Shown here: positions 8,297-14,981 of the stretch, in pieces
Position numbering within the stretch: the stretch's first letter is position 1
How the letters are laid out: every line of letters begins with the position of its first letter
NCBI GenBank assembly: GCA_050014415.1
Contig: JBEKDJ010000027.1
Coordinates: 1 to 25,496, forward strand
Origin: JBEKDJ01 sp050014415
GTDB taxonomy: Bacteria > Desulfobacterota > BSN033 > UBA1163
Length of the DNA stretch: 25,496 bases
Reading direction: 5' to 3'
Notes under the pieces: model-generated
The model's input: only the letters and a program-made list of their open reading frames with translations
What the model was told of the DNA's origin: nothing
Databases searched by the model: none
Made by a program: the position numbers and the translations under genes

Positions 8297-9709
8297 CTAA
8301 AGTAAATCTCCCTGTATGAATGATTGTTCGGCCTTCTTGTGTGCTTCAATTACAAAAGGAATTTTGGGTTTCTTTCCGTTCAGTATGTCTTCAATGGTTA
8401 AAATCTGTATTTTAGGGTAGTCCTTCTTCCCAAGTTTAGAGATGTAATAACCCTTTAAAATGGCTTCTTTTCTCATTGGCTCAGTTGCCTCTTCAAGCGT
8501 AACAAAAACGCCGATTTCGGCCTTTTCCCTATCTATTACATGGCTCAAATCTCTTATGTCCTTAACCCCTACGTGTCCGCTTTTTACCTGAACTACCGCT
8601 TTATTTACCTTTTCTTTTTCTTCTTGGAAATAAATATAGGCGTCTATGCCGGTGTCTGCTCCCTTTTTCTTGTCGCCATACGGTCGAGCGTCAATTAACG
8701 ATGCCGCCCACCATTGGAATTGATAACGGTTATTAATGGCCAGTTCTTGAGCACCGGTTAAGTCTTCTGGTTCACCAATCACTTTATAATCTTTCTTCGG
8801 TTCTAAATTAAACATTTCTTTCAAACGCCACTTGATAAGATTTATAGCAAGATGAGTAATGTCAATTCCTATCCAATTCCGTTCTAATTTTTCCGCTACT
8901 GCAATTGATGTTCCACAACCACAAAATGTGTCCATTATTATATCATCTTTGTTAGACGAGGATTTAATTAATCTTTCCAATAAGGCTTCTGGCTTTTGTG
9001 TCGGATAACCTAACCTTTCTCTCGTAGCTGATTGTATAGCCGATATTTCCCATACATCTCTAATAAGAGCATCACGATATTGCCTACCATCTTCATCCAA
9101 CTTAAAATCATCTTTACCGAATCCGTATTTATGTTGCATATAAGAACGTTCGGTCTGATAATTGAAGGTATATTTATTGGTCTTTGAATAAAACAAAAGA
9201 ACATCATGTTTTCTTGACCAATGCCGTTTAGTGGCTCCTTGAGTTCGATAGGCCCAGACCACTTCATTGATAAAATATTTCTTACCGAAAATTGAGTCCA
9301 TCAAAATTTTAAGGTAGTGACTTGTAGTTGGATCGCAATGTAAATAAATTGAACCCGTGTCCTTTAAAGTGCGTCGCATTTCGATCAGCCTGATACACAT
9401 CATGGTCAAATAGGCCATTACGTCATTAAGGCCGATAAACTGCTTAAAGGCTCCCATCATCTCTATCACTTTAGCAGGGGCAGTTCTGATTATCTCTTGA
9501 AATGTGGCTTCTGTCTCTTCAGTCCAGTGCCAGGTGTCCTCAAATGCGGTTATCTGCGCCTCCGATACCTTGCCGGTGGGTTCTTTAAAAAGTAGGTTGT
9601 AATCTGCTTTGGAATTAAAGGGGGGGTCAAGATAGATTAGATCAACTGTATCATCCTTGATATGTTCTCTTAAAATGCGGAGGTTATCCCCATAGTATAA
9701 TGTATTCAT
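8297..9709 (-). CDS. Beta-class DNA methyltransferase fused to Mrr-like nuclease domain
   Basis: The 470-aa protein has two parts. Residues 1-300 are an N6-adenine/N4-cytosine DNA methyltransferase of permuted (beta) order: catalytic DPPF at 28-31, a variable target-recognition stretch at about 150-230, YPTQKP at 235-240 and the AdoMet motif FCGCGT at 262-267. Residues 330-450 look like an Mrr-type PD-(D/E)XK nuclease fold, with GADTGIDAY (Asp356) followed by VVQVKSG (Gln374, Lys376). This matches the D...QxK active site of Mrr-like enzymes. It could be a one-chain restriction-modification enzyme or a methyltransferase with a targeting domain. It is the last gene of the transposon cargo, and its ATG overlaps the TGA of the 49-aa ORF (ATGA). 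Cleavage activity is inferred only. Confidence 0.87.
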   Translation of the reverse strand: MNTLYYGDNLRILREHIKDDTVDLIYLDPPFNSKADYNLLFKEPTGKVSEAQITAFEDTWHWTEETEATFQEIIRTAPAKVIEMMGAFKQFIGLNDVMAYLTMMCIRLIEMRRTLKDTGSIYLHCDPTTSHYLKILMDSIFGKKYFINEVVWAYRTQGATKRHWSRKHDVLLFYSKTNKYTFNYQTERSYMQHKYGFGKDDFKLDEDGRQYRDALIRDVWEISAIQSATRERLGYPTQKPEALLERLIKSSSNKDDIIMDTFCGCGTSIAVAEKLERNWIGIDITHLAINLIKWRLKEMFNLEPKKDYKVIGEPEDLTGAQELAINNRYQFQWWAASLIDARPYGDKKKGADTGIDAYIYFQEEKEKVNKAVVQVKSGHVGVKDIRDLSHVIDREKAEIGVFVTLEEATEPMRKEAILKGYYISKLGKKDYPKIQILTIEDILNGKKPKIPFVIEAHKKAEQSFIQGDLL

Positions 9710-9855
9710 TTTCTCTTACTTTTCTTCTTTGATTTAGGTTCTGGTTTGACTTTTAAAAGATCGGACAGGACTTCTTCAAATGGCATTCCTTTGAAACAAA
9801 GAAGACTATTATTTCTATCCTTTATTTTCTTCTCGTCCTTTATTTTTGGTTTCAT
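9706..9855 (-). CDS. Small basic 49-aa cargo protein
   Basis: A 49-residue ORF that starts at ATG 9855, sharing ATGA with the end of the PIN gene, and stops at TGA 9706-9708, sharing ATGA with the start of the methyltransferase gene. The product is lysine-rich at both ends (MKPKIKDEKKIKDR at the start, KPKSKKKSKRK-like at the end), with a hydrophobic centre (LLCFKGMPFEEVLSDLLKV, residues 18-36) that could form one helix. The two exact 4-nt overlaps are strong evidence that it is translated. The function is not known. It could be a binding partner or chaperone of the methyltransferase or of DNA, because it sits between the two enzymes and is highly charged. Confidence 0.75.
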   Translation of the reverse strand: MKPKIKDEKKIKDRNNSLLCFKGMPFEEVLSDLLKVKPEPKSKKKSKRK

Positions 9856-10376
9856 GTTGATTCCGGTAGTAATCCAGGTACAATTCCTTGACGATACTCA
9901 TCTGGGAGAAGAGATGTTTCATGAGGATGAATTATACGGATTCCAAGTTTAACAACTTCTTTTGCGCGGGAAAGAATATTCTTATCATTAGTCACAAATT
10001 CAGAACATCCCATTTCTAATGAAGATGCTATATGTAATGAATCTGCCCCTTTGAAGGCAAGATTATAGGTCCATCTCAAATTTCTGGCCTTGTCCGCAAT
10101 TACTACTGTGTCTTGTACGAGGAAAACAAATTGTCCTGAAGTCAATATGGATTTGAACAGTCGCTGTACCTTGTCATCATAAACACCATCAACGTGTTGG
10201 CATTCAGCAATGGTTAATATCGCCGTAAATACTTGTACCTCGCCGTCACGATGAGCCTCTAATAGCTTCTTACAAAACCATACGTCGTTATCTGATGTTT
10301 TTGGAAGAGTACCAACGGAATTCTTTGCCATATCTATAAAACAGGTAGAATCCATGTAAAGCTTCGACTTAGTCAT
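9852..10376 (-). CDS. PIN-domain putative ribonuclease
   Basis: The 174-aa protein shows the VapC-like PIN arrangement of acidic residues: Asp9 in YMDSTCFID, Glu58 in TIAEC, Asp112 in KGADSLHIA and Asp131 in FVTND. Such domains bind Mg2+ or Mn2+ and cut RNA, most often as toxins. At 174 aa it is longer than a typical VapC (about 130-140 aa), with a C-terminal tail of about 25 residues. No small DNA-binding antitoxin is next to it; the upstream gene is a 266-aa protein whose stop overlaps this start by 8 nt (ATGACTAA). It may be a toxin held by that protein, or an effector of the methyltransferase-nuclease system. Confidence 0.85.
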   Translation of the reverse strand: MTKSKLYMDSTCFIDMAKNSVGTLPKTSDNDVWFCKKLLEAHRDGEVQVFTAILTIAECQHVDGVYDDKVQRLFKSILTSGQFVFLVQDTVVIADKARNLRWTYNLAFKGADSLHIASSLEMGCSEFVTNDKNILSRAKEVVKLGIRIIHPHETSLLPDEYRQGIVPGLLPEST

Positions 10377-11169
10377 TTCGACCCCGAATTTGATCTATAA
10401 ATTCCTGCGTCGAAAGGTGGCCAGTCAGATGTGGACAAGAACCAAAAAATTCTTCAAATTCCTTGTCAGATAATTCCTCGGCAACTTCAATGTATTGCAT
10501 GACCATTTGGTCTATTGTACGGTTGACCAAATCAGTTTTTATCGATCCATGAACGTGCACGACTTTCGCCTCTTCCTGAAGTGCCTTTACTAGTTCAGGA
10601 TATTGCTTACTGGAATATATACACTTAATTAGATTGTCTGTAGAGAGTTCTCTTATGAAAAAATGGCGTGGAGAAGATCCCATAAAAACCGAATGGATTA
10701 CTCCTTGGACAGAACCATAGGATTCAACTGGTCCCTGTATCTCCCCGATGATCGTGGGAAGATCTCGTTTGGACAAAGGTAATATCTCGGCTGTCGGAAC
10801 TTCAAGATTCTTATAAACGCCGAATTCAATTATTTCGTCCTCATCAAGTTGTTCTGCGATCCTTGCATATTGGTATCGAGTATTACTGCGAACCGATGGA
10901 GCAGGCTTACCACGACGAATATCATCAAAGGTAGTCGCAAATTGTATGGCCTTATTCGGTTCAACTGGAGGAATGTACTCAATGTTATATCCAAGCGAAC
11001 CACTTTGAAAATCCATCCCCAACCATTGCTTTCTATCCCCTGGGAGTTCTATGTCGTCAGCAAGCATTCTAAGAAACATTTCCGTCTCTTTAACAATTGC
11101 TCCTAACTTATGTAAAGGAATACCTATCCGCCCCTTGTTTAACAGCACTGGAATACGAATTTTAGCCAT
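10369..11169 (-). CDS. 266-aa cargo protein with OB-like C-terminal segment
   Basis: I do not recognise a named family with certainty. The N-terminal half (residues 1-140) is mixed alpha/beta, starting with a KIRIPVLLNKGRIGIPLHKL segment. Residues about 150-228 have an OB-fold-like strand pattern: YGSVQGVIHSVF, then HFFIRELSTDNLIKCIY, then VVHVHGSI, then a closing VMQYIEV strand. This would suit nucleic-acid binding. The last 40 residues are acidic and helical. The ATG follows AGAGG, 11 bp after the transposase stop, and the stop overlaps the PIN gene start. Its position, where an antitoxin would sit before a PIN toxin, suggests it may control the PIN protein, but it has no visible ribbon-helix-helix, AbrB or Phd/YefM motif. 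Confidence 0.75.
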   Translation of the reverse strand: MAKIRIPVLLNKGRIGIPLHKLGAIVKETEMFLRMLADDIELPGDRKQWLGMDFQSGSLGYNIEYIPPVEPNKAIQFATTFDDIRRGKPAPSVRSNTRYQYARIAEQLDEDEIIEFGVYKNLEVPTAEILPLSKRDLPTIIGEIQGPVESYGSVQGVIHSVFMGSSPRHFFIRELSTDNLIKCIYSSKQYPELVKALQEEAKVVHVHGSIKTDLVNRTIDQMVMQYIEVAEELSDKEFEEFFGSCPHLTGHLSTQEFIDQIRGRND

Positions 11170-11180
11170 TTTCGACCTCT

Positions 11181-12119
11181 TTAGCTTGTCCCTGCAAAGC
11201 TTGATGAATCCCGATACATAAGCCTCTTACCTTTACTATTTTGGATGGCTTCTATAGTGCTTTCACCATCATCTTTATCTCTTCGATTCCATCTAAAATC
11301 AAATTCACTTAAATAGCGTGGCATGTGCTCTTTGCTTACATGATGGAAGGTTCCGAGAATTCCCCTCTTTAAAAGAGAGAAATAGGATTCCGCAAAATTC
11401 ACATGGACAATACCGCGTACATATTCTTTCTTTCCATGTTCTACCGTGGAATGCTTTGCTACCTGTTTTTTAAGTCCATTATAAGCCTTAAATTCATCAG
11501 TCATAACGTGGGCAGTTTCAATGACATTATCTTTGATCAGCTTCTTTAGCGTCTTACCCCTGACATTATCAACTACAAAAGACTTAGTATCACCATCCCG
11601 TTGGATCAAAGAAAATACCTTTGTCTTGTTTTCTGCCCCACGTCCTCTTTTTCCGTGCGCTTTTCCACCAACGTAGGTCTCATCGGCTTCAACAATACTG
11701 GAAAGTTTTTTAGATAAAGGAGATTGAGTCATGGCAAATCGGATTCTATGTCCCATGAACCATGCGCTTTTATAGGTGATCCCCAACATTCTATGAAGCT
11801 GAAAAGCAGACATACCCTTTTTACTGGAGCAGATCAGGTAAATTGCCATCAACCATTTATGCAAGGGAATATGACTGTCTTCAAAAATGGTTCCAACGGT
11901 GACAGTAAATTGCTTTCTACAAACCTTGCATTTCAATAACCCTTTGCGCCCATGATTACCAAAATTTCCATTAGGAGTCAAGCGATATATTTCCCGACAT
12001 CCGCAGCGAGGACAAACGGGACCATTAGGCCAACGTAACCTTTCTATTAATTCCCTTGCCGCTTCCTCATTTCCAAAGCGTCCCATTATTTCCGTCAAAT
12101 CGATCTTTTTCTTTTCCAT
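11181..12119 (-). CDS. IS1595-family transposase
   Basis: A 312-aa transposase with the IS1595 (ISXO2-like) architecture. An N-terminal zinc-ribbon has CPRCGCR near residue 36 and a CKVC pair near 64-67. The catalytic core has Asp146 in VEADETYVGG, Asp208 in MTDEF and Asn241/Glu244 in HVNFAES, the DDN/E signature of the family. Length is normal and no frameshift is seen. An upstream in-frame ATG at 12134 exists, but its GGAGGG is the Shine-Dalgarno for ATG 12119, so 12119 is chosen. The promoter overlaps the right terminal repeat. It is the first gene of the transposon and leads the cargo genes. Confidence 0.93.
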   Translation of the reverse strand: MEKKKIDLTEIMGRFGNEEAARELIERLRWPNGPVCPRCGCREIYRLTPNGNFGNHGRKGLLKCKVCRKQFTVTVGTIFEDSHIPLHKWLMAIYLICSSKKGMSAFQLHRMLGITYKSAWFMGHRIRFAMTQSPLSKKLSSIVEADETYVGGKAHGKRGRGAENKTKVFSLIQRDGDTKSFVVDNVRGKTLKKLIKDNVIETAHVMTDEFKAYNGLKKQVAKHSTVEHGKKEYVRGIVHVNFAESYFSLLKRGILGTFHHVSKEHMPRYLSEFDFRWNRRDKDDGESTIEAIQNSKGKRLMYRDSSSFAGTS

Positions 12120-12144
12120 GACTTCACCCTCCATTTATGATATA

Positions 12145-12173
12145 AATATAACATACGGAAATGGGTTTGTCAA
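12145..12173 (-). promoter_or_regulatory. Sigma70-type promoter overlapping right terminal repeat
   Basis: TTGACA at 12168-12173, a 17-bp spacer and TATATT at 12145-12150, read on the minus strand toward the transposase. The -35 box is inside the terminal repeat, so transposase binding at the end could repress transcription of the transposase and cargo. Confidence 0.8.
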
Positions 12174-12186
12174 GTATATAATCGCC
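12162..12186 (-). repeat. Right terminal inverted repeat
   Basis: On the minus strand it begins GGCGATTATATACTTGAC and ends AAACCCA, matching the left end at 23 of 25 positions. Confidence 0.92.
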
Positions 12187-12194
12187 TTTAAATA
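12187..12194. repeat. Right 8-bp target-site duplication
   Basis: TTTAAATA, identical to 8261-8268. Removing the transposon and one copy leaves about 87 bp between the livK stop and the first open codon of the flavoprotein. Confidence 0.9.
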
Positions 12195-12231
12195 ATTCGT
12201 CCGGTTAATCCGGATCAAACAACCATTCTTC

Positions 12232-13413
12232 TTATGGTGCCCAGGGGTCAAACCACCTTACGAATTCTACCTGCCCGTTTCGCATCCGGCTTATGGGACA
12301 AGGTCTGAACACCATATGGTTTATGCCGAAAGTCTTCGCGCCTCCCATTTTAGCAAGTCCTCTGGAAGTCTCAACCGTCTGCATATTCTCCCAGGTTTTA
12401 GCCACCTTGACAGGATCCAGGCTTTGGGCTTTAGAAATGGCCTGTGTCAGGACCCAGAGGTTGTCCCACATATTTATACCATCTGCATCGATCGGATCTT
12501 TATGGGAATTAGCCCAGAGCTTGACTATCTGCTTTGTCATTTCAGGTGCATTGGGAATATTCACATCGAATGCGGGCCAGATGAGGTCTATGGCGTAATC
12601 TTTACCGATCATGTTTAAAGCTAATTTCGGATCCAGTGAGGTAGTGGCAATCATCGGACCCTTGAAGCCAAGCTGGCGTCCCTGCTTGACGCAAGAGGCT
12701 GAGTTGTCAGGCATCTTAATGCCGATATCGACCGCATCCGGTTTCATACTCAAGAGTTTGGTCCATTGAGGCAAATATTCTTTAGTTTCCCAGGGATGGA
12801 TCTGGGGCTCCAATAAGGTCAGGCCTTTGCCTTTGGCTATGTCTTGCGATATACCACCGATGGCGCGCGCTCCGGTTTCATCCTCTATGATAAACCCAAC
12901 CGTTTTCACATCGGGATAGAGCTGAAGCATGGTCTCATAAAGCCCCGGTATAGGGGACACATAGGAATAGTTGCTTACGAATGACAGAGGCCTTTCCGGA
13001 TGCAAACGGTCGATTTGTCCGGAAACATAGATAACTTTATTCTTTTCTGTAACAGTAGCGATGGCGGAAATAAAATCGGGTACTGAGCCTCCAATAATGA
13101 ACTTCACCCCATCTTTAAAAACTAATTTAGTGGCGGCAGTAGCTGAATCAGCGGTATTATTCTTGGTATCCTCGAAGATGCACTGAACCTGATAATTTTC
13201 TCCTTCTATCGTAATTCCACCTTTACTATTTATCCAATCCTCACAGAGTTGTACTACACGTTTTTGCAATATCTGCATTTGAGATCCAGGGCCGGTAAGT
13301 CCTAATGTAACACCGATCTTTATTTCTTTAGCGTCTGATGATGTGGAATAACTGCATAATACAAGAACACCAACTAATACAATAAACAACCGGGTAAAAA
13401 ATAGCTTTTTCAT
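12232..13413 (-). CDS. livK: Liv-type ABC transporter substrate-binding protein
   Basis: A 393-aa periplasmic binding protein of the Leu/Ile/Val type (peripla_BP_6). It has an N-terminal signal peptide (KKLF, a hydrophobic core at residues 5-22, probable cut after SSDA at about 28). The mature start KEIKIGVTLGLTGPGS is the usual opening of this family. It captures the substrate outside the inner membrane and hands it to LivH/LivM. The gene is first in the minus-strand cluster, with AAGGAGAG before the ATG and a promoter about 115 bp upstream. The symbol marks the family only; the ligand cannot be read from sequence and may be an aromatic, amide or other organic acid rather than a branched-chain amino acid. 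Confidence 0.9.
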   Translation of the reverse strand: MKKLFFTRLFIVLVGVLVLCSYSTSSDAKEIKIGVTLGLTGPGSQMQILQKRVVQLCEDWINSKGGITIEGENYQVQCIFEDTKNNTADSATAATKLVFKDGVKFIIGGSVPDFISAIATVTEKNKVIYVSGQIDRLHPERPLSFVSNYSYVSPIPGLYETMLQLYPDVKTVGFIIEDETGARAIGGISQDIAKGKGLTLLEPQIHPWETKEYLPQWTKLLSMKPDAVDIGIKMPDNSASCVKQGRQLGFKGPMIATTSLDPKLALNMIGKDYAIDLIWPAFDVNIPNAPEMTKQIVKLWANSHKDPIDADGINMWDNLWVLTQAISKAQSLDPVKVAKTWENMQTVETSRGLAKMGGAKTFGINHMVFRPCPISRMRNGQVEFVRWFDPWAP

Positions 13414-13527
13414 AGGCCACTCTCCTTATGAATATATTTGTTAACTATTAATTTTGTCATATATATCAGGTTGTCTACCGCGTCCAAACCTTCTCCCTAA
13501 ACAATCCGTCTCCACTAATGGCCCCAA

Positions 13528-13556
13528 AATATATCAAAGCAGAAATGAAATGTCAA
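13528..13556 (-). promoter_or_regulatory. Sigma70-type promoter of the liv cluster
   Basis: TTGACA at 13551-13556, a 17-bp spacer and TATATT at 13528-13533 on the minus strand. It would start transcription near 13521 and give a leader of about 105 nt before livK. No known riboswitch was recognised in the leader. Confidence 0.75.
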
Positions 13557-13914
13557 TAGGTAGTTGGATGAGATTGAGATTTGGAAAACAGGCACTCGAA
13601 ATCCTCGATTACGGGTTGAAGTATTGCATCATGGTCGAAATCTGTCAGCCGACGATTACAGGAAGAAGTCAATGAGGCAACCGTCCAATATGGTGGAGTG
13701 GTTTTGGACCCCCTAAAACTGAGGATATCTTGCCAAGATCCTCAGTTTTTAAAAGGTTGCGATAGGAAACAGAGATCAGAACCCTCCAATTATTCCGTGC
13801 ATTACTCCTTAAAATGTTGTAAGAGGGCCAGATTTCCGAGAATGAGGACATCGGGAAGGAGTCAATAATATACTTGGTATTATGTATGGGGTGGAGTATC
13901 GTTTGCAGATGGGA
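13557..13914. other. Intergenic region between livK promoter and thiF
   Basis: Apart from the stem-loop at 13715-13750 no gene or recognised RNA is supported. Short open frames on both strands have no family-like residues or ribosome sites. Confidence 0.5.
13715..13750. terminator. Stem-loop terminator, probably bidirectional
   Basis: AAAACTGAGG (13715-13724) pairs with CCTCAGTTTT (13740-13749), with an inner ATCTT/AAGAT stem around a GCC loop. T-runs lie on both sides. It is about 165 bp past the thiF stop, in the right direction to end that transcript. Confidence 0.65.
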
Positions 13915-14838
13915 CTACTGCTTCTCTTCGCCTAGAAGGATTCTCAAGACAATATTGGCTTGATGATGGGCAGCGATCCCCACCCTGGGTGCCATCAGCC
14001 CGGTTCCAGGTTGGGCAGCGGTTTCTTGGTCACCCACGACGAATATCCTTTGGGAGAACCGGATGGTTTTGATCTCGTTGCTGTCACCATAACCTGCCAC
14101 GCCCGAGGCAGCGACGATGTATTTGTTCGGCATCTTCTCAGAGATTGCATTAATCAACATGGCTTTTTGATCGGCTCGATCGAAGGCTTCAACCACCACA
14201 TCCGCTTCCTGAAAAATCCTTTCCACATTGTTTCGATCCAACTTCTCATTGTAGAGCCGAACCCGCACATAGGGGTTGATCCTTGAGAGATTTTCTTGAA
14301 GGGCCTCCACCTTGGACATTCCGATCTGATGGAGAGAGTATTGTTGCCGGTTCAGATTGGAGGGTTCTACCACATCGAAGTCGACCAGAATGAGCACTCC
14401 TACTCCTATCCGAGCCAAGGCGATTGCAACAGTAGAACCAAGGCCGCCCAACCCGGCAATCCCAACAACAGACTTTTTAACTTTCTGATGCACCCCAGGA
14501 GTATGTCTCGCCATCATCAGACATTCGAATTCTTCTTGAGTAGGGCTTTCCCCTTTCTGGATGAAGACGATCTCATCTCCCTGTCTGATTGGATGGTCTG
14601 AAGTGACTGAGAATCCATTGTAGATGATCACATTGGCATCGGGTTTGAATTTATCCCTAAGTTGAAGAAGCGTGGAGTGTAGAGGAACCGAAACCTCTCT
14701 TTCGTTCACCTTGATTCGGATATTTCCGGGGAGGAATTGTTTCACGAAAATCAGATTAATGGATGGGGATTGAATTGTCAACCCATCGACCTTTGACCCG
14801 AAGGCTGGGGCTTCCCCAGGGTTGACTGAAGGCGGCAT
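13915..14838 (-). CDS. thiF: ThiF-family adenylyltransferase with N-terminal ThiS-like domain
   Basis: The 307-aa protein joins a ubiquitin-like ThiS/MoaD segment (about residues 38-96, from IRIKVNEREVSVPL to IVFIQKG) to an E1-like adenylyltransferase of the ThiF/MoeB/HesA family. The nucleotide-binding motif is GLGGLGS at 129-135, followed by DFDVVEPSNLNRQQY (153-167), which carries the Arg and Asp needed for acyl-adenylation. No zinc CxxC pair is seen, as in the shorter ThiF family. ThiF activates the C-terminus of ThiS for sulfur transfer in thiazole synthesis. The fused ThiS-like part does not end in Gly-Gly, so it is not itself a free sulfur carrier. No other thi gene is in the window, so the pathway assignment is by family only. 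The gene is divergent from alr. Confidence 0.78.
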   Translation of the reverse strand: MPPSVNPGEAPAFGSKVDGLTIQSPSINLIFVKQFLPGNIRIKVNEREVSVPLHSTLLQLRDKFKPDANVIIYNGFSVTSDHPIRQGDEIVFIQKGESPTQEEFECLMMARHTPGVHQKVKKSVVGIAGLGGLGSTVAIALARIGVGVLILVDFDVVEPSNLNRQQYSLHQIGMSKVEALQENLSRINPYVRVRLYNEKLDRNNVERIFQEADVVVEAFDRADQKAMLINAISEKMPNKYIVAASGVAGYGDSNEIKTIRFSQRIFVVGDQETAAQPGTGLMAPRVGIAAHHQANIVLRILLGEEKQ

Positions 14839-14912
14839 GTCCTTACCTCGCCTTCAAAGGCAGGGCATTGCGGCACCTCGAATGGGTCAATGTGCTCAAG
14901 GGTGTCAAACGG

Positions 14913-14941
14913 TTGACTTTGAAAAGCATTGATGTTATGAA
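14913..14941 (+). promoter_or_regulatory. Possible promoter of alr
   Basis: TTGACT at 14913-14918, a 17-bp spacer and TATGAA at 14936-14941, about 40 bp before the chosen ATG. The -10 box is weak. Confidence 0.4.
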
Positions 14942-14981
14942 TTTAGAGTTTTCCTTTTTTATTCATGAGGTTATGAACTAC

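Larger units (their letters stand above)
8269..12186 (-). mobile_element. IS1595-family transposon with four cargo genes (3,918 bp)
   Basis: The element is bounded by 25-bp terminal inverted repeats that match at 23 of 25 positions and by a perfect 8-bp direct repeat. It encodes an intact IS1595-type DDE/N transposase and four genes in the same direction, packed without gaps up to 3 bp from the left terminal repeat. Some IS1595-family elements are known to carry passenger genes. The cargo here (OB-like protein, PIN protein, 49-aa protein, methyltransferase-nuclease fusion) looks like a defence or stability module. Perfect duplications and an open transposase frame suggest a fairly recent insertion. 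It lies between livK and the rest of the liv cluster. By eye it is richer in A+T than the flanks. Confidence 0.92.

Noticed and set aside
9852..11169. A standard VapBC toxin-antitoxin pair
   Set aside because: The upstream protein is 266 aa with an OB-like segment and lacks any known antitoxin DNA-binding motif, so only the PIN half fits.
13454..13675. 73-aa plus-strand ORF upstream of livK
   Set aside because: It overlaps the livK promoter on the opposite strand and has no recognisable features.
13669..13851. 60-aa minus-strand ORF between livK and thiF
   Set aside because: It contains the stem-loop terminator, has no ribosome site and no family-like sequence.
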